Shown piece after piece: positions 34,584 through 44,788 of a DNA stretch of 64,000 nucleotides. Source of the stretch: Aspergillus flavus (Eukaryota; Ascomycota; Eurotiomycetes; Eurotiales; Aspergillaceae). A program made the translations under genes and the position numbers. The DNA is taken from assembly GCF_009017415.1 (NCBI RefSeq), contig NC_092407.1, positions 124,001 to 188,000 of the forward strand. The letters run 5' to 3'. The notes under the pieces are model-generated. The model saw only the letters and a list, made by a program, of their open reading frames with translations, did not search any database and had not been told where the DNA came from. Within the stretch, counting starts at the first letter, position 1, and every line of letters begins with the position of its first letter.

Positions 34584-35417
34584 TTCGGCAATATATTATT
34601 TGTATGTTGCGCAGGGCAATTGATGCATGGGCCCTGTTAAAGAACCAGGGTCGACCATATTTTTGTTTCTCTTCCTTATCTGCATGGCGATAGATTTGCC
34701 CCCCTGGCCCACCGGAGTTCTCTTTCAGTAATCAAATGGGCTATGAGGATTGATGATATCCACAGCTCAGTCCATCGAACCTCGGCAATGAGATGGGCCA
34801 TCACGAGATGGAAGGATCACGTGGGACCACGTGGGATTATCCAATAAGAGAAAGAAAAAGATTAAGAAAAGGAAGAAAAACAAAGAGGACAGTTCCGAAA
34901 AAAAAATACTGTGCTAATTTGAAAAACTGCAAGACCACCTCGACATTCCGATCTGGTAGAGCTATGATTCGACCTAAAGGTATCTGGACCTCGGCGGACT
35001 TGACTCAGTGACAACTGCCGACCGAACCGGCGCTAGTCTACATTGAGCACCTAACAACGCTAACTCCATACGTCTTAGTCCTATCTCGTAGATCCATTGT
35101 GGAGGTCGGAACTAACTTGAACTTCCAAGTATATCCTGTAGTATCTGAATGAGAAGATGGCTTCGAGTTGCAAAGATACCAAGATGGACTCCTGGCGTAC
35201 AGACGGCCAATGACATGGTCCATTTCTCGAATCCGGGTTAGGCAAGACTAGCCCCGATCACGAGATCCCCAGTATGCGTTGGTCTCACTGCTGATCTCTC
35301 GTTCGATTCCAGATACACTTACTCTGATTCTGGGTTGAACAGGTACATTCCAAAAGCATACTTACTATATAATTTCCATCATCGATTCTCCTGAGTCGAC
35401 GTCTTCTACCAGTAAAG
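34584..35417. promoter_or_regulatory. divergent promoter with tandem CACGTG boxes
   Basis: 834 nt between the thioesterase (minus) and the fumarylacetoacetase-like gene (plus). CACGTG, the core site of bHLH regulators, occurs twice 10 bp apart, at 34818-34823 and 34828-34833, both within a GTGGGA context (CACGTGGGAC CACGTGGGAT). One helical turn of spacing would place both sites on the same face. Binding is an inference; no expression data are used. Confidence 0.5.
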
Positions 35418-36924
35418 ATGAAAACCACAACCCCATTCCCTATCGAGAATCTGCCATACGGAGTAATCTCCACCCCGAGTGAACCAACCCCTCGGTGTGC
35501 AACTGCATTCGAGGACTATGCGATCGATCTCAATGAACTCCAGAGGGATGGATTCTTTGACTCAATTCCAGGCATGATTGATGGTGCCTTCAGCAAGGTA
35601 CAAACAACCCGCCCATGTTGTTATGGAAAAGGTTGACACATCATCTTTCTCGAAGCCTGCTCTGAATGTCTTCGCATCAACCCCCCAATCCACGCAAGCC
35701 GAAGTGAGAGCGCGTCTAGTTCGGTTTCTTCCGAGCGCAAGTGAAGCCGATAAGGAAAAATACTTCATTCGCTTGTCGCAAGTGACGAACCATTTGCCCA
35801 TGGAGACGGCGAACTTCTCCGATTTTTACTGTTCGCTCGAGCATGCAAGAAACGTATGTGTGCATGCTCCCTTTTCGCTTCTGTCTGAAGTGCTTAGACC
35901 TTGCTGGCTGACCGTATACATGCATAGTGCTCAGAAATCATGGGCCTCGAAGTCAACCCGAACTGGTATTACATTCCCTCAGTCTACAACGGCCGCACAT
36001 CCAGTCTCAGAGTATCGGGCCAGCCTATCCGCCGACCCTGGGGTGTCATATCGGGTCCAGGTGCATCCTCTCAGGCGACGTGGTCACGAAGCAAGAGGCT
36101 CGACTTCGAGCTCGAGATGGGTGTATTCTTGGCGAAGCCTCTGCCGGCTGGTCAGATCCTCGACATCCGGAACGCTAAGGAGCATGTCTTTGGTTTTGTT
36201 ATTCTGAATGACTGGTCGGCGAGAGATATCCAAGGATTCGAAATGGCTCCTCTTGGTCCATTCCACAGTAAAGGATTTGGAACCACGATCTCACCGTGGA
36301 TCATCACGATCGAGGCCCTGTCGCCCGTAGAATGTCCCGTATCTATTCCGCAGAGCCCGCCACCCTTACCCCATTTGGCCTGGAAAGGAGATAGCTCAAA
36401 TGCTACGTGGGATATTGAGTTGTCCGCGAGGATACTGAGTTAGTGTCCCCAGGAAATCTACACAGTGTAGCTCATGCTAATTTCTTGAGCAGGAAAAGGG
36501 AAGACGTATCATGTAACCTCCACTAATCTGAAAGACCTATACTGGACGCCGTATCAGCAGCTCACCCATCTCGCGAGCGCTGGAGAAGGTCTTTCCACAG
36601 GAGATATATTTGGCACGGGTACTATCTCAAACGATGTACGTCTTGTTTCCCGCTCCTGTGGTTGTTTCCCTCCACAAGATCAACTACGTTAACTAACGCT
36701 ACGTGCAGCGACTCAATGGGGTCGGCGAGAAGTCTGGTCTGGCCTGTCTTCTGGAAAGGATACTGCCTAAGAATAGACTAGCATGTATGGAGATAGACGG
36801 ACTTGAGTATCTAGAAGATGGGGATGAGGTCGTTATAGAAGGGTGGTGCTTTCATCCACAGAGCGGTACATATTTTGGATTCGGCGAATGTCGAGCTGCG
36901 CTTGTGCCAGCGTTGGATCAGTGA
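35418..36924 (+). CDS. fumarylacetoacetase-like hydrolase
   Basis: Five exons: 35418-35597, 35656-35853, 35928-36438, 36493-36635 and 36709-36924, 415 residues. It follows the fumarylacetoacetase plan. The small N-terminal SH3-like domain opens with FPIENLPYGVIS. The metal and catalytic residues are seen in DFYCSLEHARN (Asp, His), LDFELEMGVFLAKP (two Glu), NDWSARDIQ (Asp) and SKGFGTTISPW (Lys). The canonical enzyme cleaves fumarylacetoacetate to fumarate and acetoacetate, the last step of tyrosine and phenylacetate breakdown. The segment normally reading GTISGPEP is replaced here by GTISNDRLNG, and overall it is more divergent than a housekeeping copy. It may therefore be a paralogue with another 1,3-diketone substrate. 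An MFS transporter gene follows 0.4 kb downstream on the same strand. Confidence 0.88.
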
Positions 36925-37315
36925 GATAGCGCTAGATTGCGTACGGCTATGGTGGCATGTGACTGTCTCACAGGATTTGTTTGGTCTACTGCTACGCTGG
37001 ACAAGGACAATCGATACCAATTGATGATCAGCAATAGGAACACCCTTCAATATCTGCTTCTATTTCCCCTACTTATTACTGTTACTAATTGTGACTGCTC
37101 ACGTGCAGGGATCCCATGACCTGGGTGGACCCTATTCAAATGATGCATACAGCATACGCAAGGGGTAAAATGCCATCCAGACAGAAGCTCAGATGTTATT
37201 CTCTCCTTAAAATAATAACCTTTGTCGCGCACCATAAATCCCCTCTCAACAAAGCTGACAGAATCATAGATGGTATCAAAATCACGGTATTTGTCCATAT
37301 TTGGTGTCGAAAAGG
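36925..37315. other. intergenic between hydrolase and transporter
   Basis: 391 nt between two genes on the plus strand. A CACGTG lies at about 37099-37104. No coding sequence seen. Confidence 0.5.
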
Positions 37316-39022
37316 ATGGATTCGGGAGGTAAAGAGGCGGTCGGGAATGTGCAGCGGGCGGTTGTGGAGGACACCAAAGTTGTTTTGAAAGCTACAGACG
37401 AGCGGATTCTGTGGGACGAAAAGCAATCCCGGGCTGTCGTACGCAAGTTTGACTTACGATTGCTAAGTCTTTTCACCGTCATTAACCTGTTCAGCTTCAT
37501 CGATCGAGTTAATATCGGTAATGCGCGTTTACTGGGGCTAGAGAAGGATCTGGGATTGTCCGGGCTGCGCTTCAACATTGCGCTGATGTGCCTTTTCGTG
37601 TCGTATTGTGTTGTGGAGTTACCTTCAAACATTCTGTGTAAAATCGTCGGGGGACATATCTATATCCCTACGCTTGTGCTTTGCTTCGGCATCATTACGA
37701 TGCTCACTTCGCTAGTGGAGCAGAAAGGCGGCCTGTACGCCTGTCGCTTCCTCCTGGGAGTCTTTGAGGGCGGTATATCCCCAGGATTGGTCTTTATGTT
37801 GGCCTTATTGTAAGTCATCTTGCTTTCTTCATCCCAGACTAGCAGACACCAACAATGCAGCTACCGCCGGCATGAATTGGGTGTCCGAACAAGCATCTAT
37901 ATCTCTGCATCTTCAGCAAGTGGTGCTTTCGGTGGTCTTTTAGCGATTGGACTGTCCAGGATCCCTGACTGGGGTCTCATTCATACATGGAGAAACATTT
38001 TCTTTTTCGAGGTTGGTATCTATCTTCCTTCGCGGAGATATCTAACTGTACCCCAGGGCCTAGTGTCCGTCATTCTTGCGGTCGTCGCGTTTATTTCCAT
38101 TCCGAGTGGCCCAGAAACCGCGCGATTCTTAACAGAATCTCAAAAGCAAGTGGCAGTGGATAGAATGCGGATTGACTCTGCTGGAACGACTGAACATTCG
38201 CGGACTACGTTTCGCCATGTTGTCCAGGGTCTGACAACACCGCCTATAGTTTTCTGCGCCTTAGGGTTCTTCTTTGGAAAGTGAGTCCTCTAGCGTCATG
38301 AACCCGATGAACCCTCTGCTCAAGAAGCTTGACAGCACCTGCGCTCAATCCTTCTCACTGTTTTCGCCTTCTATCATTAGCGCCATGGGTTATACCAAGG
38401 AGCTGGCTCAGCTATTATCAGTTGGACCTTACGTATGTCGCCCTTACTCCCTCATAGTCACACACAGACCCAGGTAATTGATAGAGCAGAATGTTAGGCT
38501 GCCGCTTGTGTGATATCCATTGTGGTCGGCTATGTCTCCGACCGTTATCATAGCCGTGGCTGGGTGATCTTCGCCACCGTTCCGTTCGGGATCGCTGGCA
38601 TGGGCATGCTCGAATTCCTCCCAACTTCCATGCCGGGTGCGAAGTACGGAGCCTTGTACCTTGCTGCACCGGGCATCTATGCCTTTCTGCCTCTCTGGCT
38701 CGCGTGGGCTGTGAATAATGCCGCAACGCCGACCGTGAAAGCGGCCTCGGCGGGTTTAGTCTTCACCGTCGGGTCGCTCGGCGGAATTCTCGCACCCTGG
38801 GTCTATTTGCCTGGAGATGCGCCGAACTACCGCACGGGTCATGCAATCATGTTTGCCTTTCTATTTGGGAGCTGGGTGATATGTATTGGCATGATAATAT
38901 ATATCAAATGGGAGAACCGGGCCAGAGAAATGGGAAAGCGGGATAATGTGCTGGAAGGATTGGGGCTTGAGGAGCAATTGGAGCTGAGTAGTCGACATCC
39001 AGCATTTCGTTATGCTGTCTAG
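37316..39022 (+). CDS. MFS transporter, anion:cation symporter (Dal5-like) type
   Basis: Five exons: 37316-37809, 37861-38011, 38057-38280, 38336-38432 and 38498-39022, 496 residues with about 12 hydrophobic helices. The opening FDLRLLSLFTVINLFSFIDR then VNIGNARLLGLEKDLGLS is characteristic of the fungal carboxylate/vitamin symporter group (Dal5, Tna1). Later come CRFLLGVFEGGISPG and YRRHELGVRTS, the conserved loop between helices 4 and 5. These proteins import organic anions such as allantoate, nicotinate or aromatic acids. The ATG at 37316 is used; the upstream frame has no ATG. Position next to the fumarylacetoacetase-like gene suggests uptake of the substrate of that pathway. Confidence 0.88.
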
Positions 39023-39933
39023 TATTCAAGCAAGGTGCAAGTTTAGATTAAATATTTGCAAACATGGCTTTACCCGTGGACGTCATATGCAGCCATAAGG
39101 GTTTACTCGTCAGTCTCTTATCATCTTTATGCCCTGGAGACGCATTAATATAGTGGTCAGGGTCATGTTTTGCCTTTCTCGTTAACCGGATTGACTCGAG
39201 TATGGTTTTACTCAGGGAGCAAGATATATTGAGAGCCTCAAACAAGAAATCGAAACCCTCTATCCGGATCGCAAACATTCGCAACACGTGGGATGCTACC
39301 TTTCGGTGGACTATTTTCGGAGGAAAAAAGCCGCGAAGCGCTTCCGTCCGATCCGAAGGCCAGCCCAGTGCCTTCCTGACCGGCTCATCAAGCTTTGTCC
39401 GTGAATAATCGCTGGCCGTTGATTCGCAATAGCGTAGTATTGCTTACGCAGATTGGTTATGATTGCCGAGGTTCAAATCAAATGCAAGTGTATAATCTCC
39501 CGCATGTATTGATCAGCTCATCTGACTGCCAATGCAATTTAAACCCATGGACTGACAACTGTAAAGGGAAAAGTAGCAGTCAATATCAGAGAGCGTTCAG
39601 GTGCCACCATGGCCGCACGTGCGTCCGATCTTCGTCGGTTTAGGGCTATCGATGGGGATCCACTCCCGTCAGTAGTTTCGGCTCTGCACACCAAAGGGGA
39701 AAAGGATATGCATTAAGGTAGTATGCCGGGCCAGGAACATTCGATAGAATCCGAAGACAAAGGATATCCCACTACACGTGCGCGGCCTCGATGCTTGTCC
39801 TTATAAGCCTTATGTTTGTGCCTGAAATGTGGTGGAATAGGTCTGTGGCTCTTATTCCTCGCCTCACCACGATTTGGCGTTTCTGTATAGTTTCCGCCAG
39901 CTAACCTTTTTGGCTTTTGGAATTCCACTGAGC
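39023..39933. other. intergenic, no gene seen
   Basis: 911 nt upstream of the phosphatase. It includes a tRNA-like pair of promoter boxes near 39430-39479 that does not fold into a convincing tRNA. A CACGTG occurs near 39774-39779. Confidence 0.5.
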
Positions 39934-41491
39934 ATGTTGAACTTGCAGTCATTTGGCATAGTGCTGCCACTGCTGGCAGGCACTGCACTGGCAGCTGTTA
40001 GTTATCCACCAATTCCCGAGGATCTGACAACCCCTTATCAACAACGCCTCGCGATCTATGGTCCAAATGGTGAGCAAATCCATCTTGCATACAAACCGCA
40101 ACTATGACTAATTTCTCATTACAGCCATCTCGGTGGGTTGGAATACCTATGAGAAGCTGAACCAAAGCTGTGTTCAGTATGGTACTTCAAAGGATAAGCT
40201 AGACGCGCAGGCCTGCTCTTCGACTTCGTCAACTTATGCAACCTCTCGGACATACTCCAATGCTGTTGTCCTCACGGGCTTGACCCCAGCAACAACCTAC
40301 TACTATAAGATTGTTTCCACAAACTCTACTGTAGATCAATTCCTCAGTCCTCGCAGCCCCGGCGATACCACACCCTTCAACCTCGATGTAGTCATCGACC
40401 TTGGGGTCTTTGGCCAAGATGGCTACACCATCACCTCCAACAACGCTAAGAAGAGCAGTATTCCATCTATCGATCCGGCGCTGAACCATACTACCATTGG
40501 CCGCTTGGCTGAAACCGTCGATGACTATGAATTTATCATTCATCCTGGTGATTTTGCCTACGCTGATGATTGGTACCTAAAGCCAAAGAATCTGTTGGAC
40601 GGCAAAGATGCCTACCAGGCAATCCTGGAGCAGTTCTACGACCAGCTGGCCCCTATTAGTGGGCGCAAGCCTTATCTGGTTTCCCCAGGGAACCACGAAG
40701 CGGCCTGTGGAGAGATCCCCTATACAACTGGTCTCTGTCCCCTAGGACAGCGTAATTTCACTGCGTACATGCATCGGTATGACGAGACCATGCCCAGTGC
40801 CTTTACGTCCTCATCCACAAACACCACCGCCCAAAGACTGGCCACAAAAGCCCAGAGTCTCGCCCAGCCACCATTCTGGTACTCATTCGAGTACGGAATG
40901 GCGCATATTGTCATGATCAATACCGAGACTGACTTCCCCTCAGCACCAGATGGACAGGATGGGTCTGCCAAGTTAGATAGCGGGCCATTTGGTCAGGACG
41001 GTCAACAGCTGGCATTTCTCGAGGCCGACCTCGCCAGTGTCGACCGGACCGTGACACCTTGGGTTATTGTTGCCGGACACAGGCCGTGGTACTCCACTGG
41101 TTCCAGTTCCAACATCTGCGAGCCCTGTCAAGAAGCCTTCGAGGCGCTATTCTATAAGTACGGTGTTGACCTCGGAGTCTTTGGCCACGTGCACAACTCT
41201 CAACGCTTCTTGCCCGTCTACAATAACACTGCGGATCCCAATGGTATGAATGATCCGGCAGCTCCTATGTACATTGTCGCTGGTGGTGCTGGTAACATCG
41301 AGGGCCTCAGCTCGGTTGGGTCGAAGCCGTCGTACACTGAGTTTGTTTACGCCGATGACTATAGTTACAGTACTCTCCGGATCCTTGATGCAAACAATCT
41401 CCAGGTGGACTTTATCCGTTCGTCCACCGGAGAGGTTCTCGACTCGAGCAAGCTGTATAAGAGTCACAAGGAGCAGTTTGTTGTGCAGTGA
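39934..41491 (+). CDS. secreted purple acid phosphatase
   Basis: Two exons: 39934-40069 and 40125-41491, 500 residues. The signal peptide is MLNLQSFGIVLPLLAGTALA. A fibronectin-like N-terminal domain (YPPIPEDLTTPYQQRLAIYG to YYYKIVS) precedes the metallophosphatase domain. Metal-binding motifs are in the expected order: VVIDLG, GDFAYADDW, PGNHEAACG, VAGHRPWYSTG and FGHVHNSQR. The enzyme releases phosphate from esters at acid pH outside the cell, usually under phosphate limitation. The sequence resembles Aspergillus acid phosphatases of the AphA type. N-glycosylation sites are frequent. The 55-nt intron near the N-terminus is a standard GTGAGC...TACAG. Confidence 0.93.
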
Positions 41492-41855
41492 GACCAAGCC
41501 CACCTATGTGCTGTCGGTGAGATCTATTGTGACATTAGAAGAGAATGATCTCCTGACGACGTGTCGTGACTCTAATTGTAAGTCACGCACGACTTCAAAC
41601 ATCTTCTCTTTGCTTCCTTATTACATTTCCAAGAAGTATATATGTCCTATTCACGCGATTCCATTATTACTGTACATAGTTATCCCTATAGTCCTACAAA
41701 TGTAAGGATTGAAAACTTTCGAAGAGTAGAGTTATAAACATTAAGATCTATATCTAACTATTCTGATCCAGGTTTTAGTCCAATACGATGCTGCCTGTAA
41801 TGTTACTGGACGAATAAGAAGCTCCCCATCTTACAAGAAAGACTCGAGGCAAACT
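41492..41855. other. convergent intergenic region
   Basis: 364 nt between the stops of the phosphatase (plus) and DHA2 transporter (minus). AT-rich, nothing coding. Confidence 0.6.
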
Positions 41856-43650
41856 TCACAGAGCCGGAACCGCCACGTCGTTCTTACTTTCCTGCCCAGT
41901 CTTTTTGACACTCTTCCATTCCAGAAAGCAACTGGCTACGAGGGCTACCAGCGCTAGGGCCAGACTGACTCGATATGCATCGCGAAGCCCGCTCATATAC
42001 GCCCGAATCACCGCATCAAGCTGGTCCAACTGCCCCAACGCCGCCAAGACATGTCTCATTTCCGTTGCTCCGGCACCGACAATTGCACGCGGGTCCACCG
42101 TAGGCGCAAATTCGCGGATCCCGTCGATCAATCCATTTTGGAAGACAGATTGCCCAACGGCAATGAAGAGTGCGCCTCCCAGTGTCTGGAAGAACATTAC
42201 AGCAGCCGTTCCGACGGGGATATCTTCGGGTGGGAGAACGGTCTGAACGGCCGTCATGGGGATTTGGAAACCAGCACCGACTCCCGCTCCGACTAGAATT
42301 TGATAACCGATCCACTTGCCTGTCGAGATGTCCACAGAGTATGTTGTGATAAGGCCCGTGCCAATGGCCGCAATGGCGGTACTGCCGATCAAAAACGGAG
42401 TATAGTAGCCTGCAGCAGTTACGAATGCACCGACGAGGACGGATGAGATGACGGTCGCCAGCATCAAGGGAAGAAGCTGGATCCCGGATTTCATAGCAGA
42501 CGATCCTTTCACGCTTTGGAAGAAAATGGGGACATAGTAAACCAGGAGGAAGAATGCACCGCCGAAGAACAAGGCGAACATAGTCGCAGATAACACCGAT
42601 CGTCGCTTCAGGATCCCCGGTGGGAGTGTAGCACGATCGCCCAACTTGATTTGCGAGAAGGTGAAGATGATGATCATGAGTCCGAAGCCGACAAATAGCC
42701 CGATAACTCGCGAGCTATTCCATGGGTATTTATTTCCTCCCCACTGCAGTGCCAGTAGGAGGCACACAATGGCCGGGATGAGAAGGCTGGCGCCGATAAG
42801 ATCTAGCTGTTTGATCCGATCTAGGACGGGCGTCCCCGAAAACTCGCTCTTCTTGGGAACTCGCAGGATGAAGATGATAACGGCAATGGAAAGACCGCCG
42901 ATGGGAAGGCTGTAAGCCGTTAGAGAAACCAGATCCGATTGAATCTAGAGCAGGGCTCACTTGATATAGAAACACCATCTCCATGACACACCGTCGGTGA
43001 ATGCGCCTCCAAGTAGTGGTCCAGCAATTGAAGCAATTCCCCATACCATGCCAAACATGCCAAATACCAGAGGTCTCTTAGGCAGTGGGACTATTTAGGT
43101 CAGCTGGTGTTGTATGGAAGTAGGTATTGGGATGTCCGTACCTGTCATTGATATGATTACCAGGGCCCCAGAGAATATACCGGCAACACCAATACCTGCC
43201 ACAGCTCTTCCAACAATCAGGACGGTGCTACTGGGTGCGACAGCGCAGATGAGTGACCCGATCTCAAAGATGAGGACAGCGATTAGAAAACCCCATTTGA
43301 CCTGAACGATTGAGTGTCAGCGACGGGCGAATAAATGAAGTTTCTCATATCAACGGTTCACTAACACTGAATATCTTGTAGATCCTGCCATATGATGGCT
43401 GCAATGCAGTGGAAGTCAAGAAGTAAGCACTGCCATACCAGGCAATATCCTCAATGCTTTTGAACTGATCGGTGATCTTCGGGATTGCTACGCCGATGAT
43501 TGTCTGGTCGAGAGCAACCAGAAAGACGGCAAGGTAAAGGGCAAGAATGACAACTATAACCTTCGTGATGCTAGGATACTCATTTTCCCTTACATCCGTG
43601 TCGATCTTCTCCGTCGAGCCTTCGATATCCGACTTTTCCGCTTCTGTCAT
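41856..43650 (-). CDS. MFS multidrug/toxin exporter, DHA2 (14-helix) family
   Basis: Four exons on the minus strand: 43650-43366, 43301-43142, 43090-42961 and 42909-41856, 542 residues. A hydrophilic N-terminus precedes helix 1 with [20 protein letters not shown], the drug:H+ antiporter-2 motif. [20 protein letters not shown] and [20 protein letters not shown] (motif C, GPLLGG) come next, then [14 protein letters not shown]. The length and number of helices fit the 14-helix exporters found in gliotoxin, trichothecene and other clusters. It is expected at the plasma membrane. The Zn2Cys6 gene 1.1 kb upstream on the same strand is a plausible regulator. No biosynthetic backbone gene lies beside it. 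Confidence 0.92.
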
Positions 43651-44788
43651 CGTGCAATGTCTGCTGGTTTAAAGATTGAGACATACAAGGAATGAAATGA
43701 CAAGCAACTCAGTTTGAGATTCCTCATATGAATAAATATCGCAGCATTGCACTGAAGGTTTGCGTGATAGGTGATTTATAAGCCGGTGCTCTGGTACAAA
43801 AACAGCAAGACATGAGCGTACCTGCTGAAAAGGTGGTGATGAGTCGGACATTCGGGCCTTAATGCGACCGATAAAAACTCTATGAAGAAAGCATCGAGAG
43901 ATAGCCTTTTGGGCAGCATGTCTCGAATACGAGGTCAAGATGACGGATGGACCAATCATCCGAGCAGCTCGTTCGGATAGCTTCAAGTTTATTGCGAATG
44001 CGTCCCGTTCTGCAGGATGACAAAGAACATCATGTCTGCAGTGAGTCACAAATGTCCGAGAGGCTCATCTATTCTCTCACGGCTTCGACAATCCGCCACG
44101 TGTGCCTTACTAGCTGTAGCCCTTGAAGCGAGCCAAAGGACGTAATAATAAGCCTATAGAGAGCGCAATTCACACAGCCACGATATCTTCATTGATGCTG
44201 GTATCCAGTCCGATGAGACACGAGAGATATAGCCATACGCCAAGTGTGATGAATCTGGGAATGCGACATTTGAGGCTGTCTCCTTGCTTGTTTTGGATAA
44301 AATAGTCGACAAATTGAGGGCTACCTAGTGCCTCAAGATTCTGTCGAGTCGGACATAGTGATGAGGAATGGAACTCACTACGTCAAGCTCTGCATCAGCC
44401 TATAAGCCCGGTTGTGGCAAAAGAGAGTCAAAATCAAGCACTACCATTTACCTTCGCAGGTCAGGTCGCTTATTACTATCCAGGTACCGCGAAATCGTTG
44501 TATGCTCCATGTAAGTTTGCTCAAAGGGATCAAATCTGTTTATGCCTTAGGCATGCAGACCGAGTGTTAGGTTTAAGGTTCCCTTTCTCTTAACATTACA
44601 CTGCCCTGGATAATTTGCATTGCCCTTACTTTCGTCCACATCCCCCTGTTCCCCTCGCCTCCCCAAACAGGAGGTAAAAGCCCAGGCAAAGAAAGGAGAT
44701 AACGCTATCACGAAGTGATCTAGAACGTGATACACTCTTTTGTCGATATATCTCAGAGTTTATGATCTCATAACATCGGCCAGTTAAT
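43651..44788. other. intergenic, exporter promoter
   Basis: About 1.1 kb between the Zn2Cys6 stop and the exporter start. A minus-strand frame at 44049-43669 has no recognisable motif and is not called. Presumed promoter of the exporter. Confidence 0.5.

Noticed and set aside
35291..35320. GTTCGATTCC resembling a tRNA B box
   Set aside because: The T-stem has a mismatch and no A box or acceptor stem is found at the right distance.
39430..39479. tRNA-like A box (TAGCGTAGTATTG) and B box (GGTTCAAATC) with a perfect 4-bp D-stem
   Set aside because: No 7-bp acceptor stem, the T-stem does not pair and the anticodon loop lacks U33. Probably chance or a decayed tRNA.
43669..44049. Minus-strand 126-codon frame upstream of the DHA2 exporter
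   Set aside because: No motif, and it occupies the exporter promoter; probably random.
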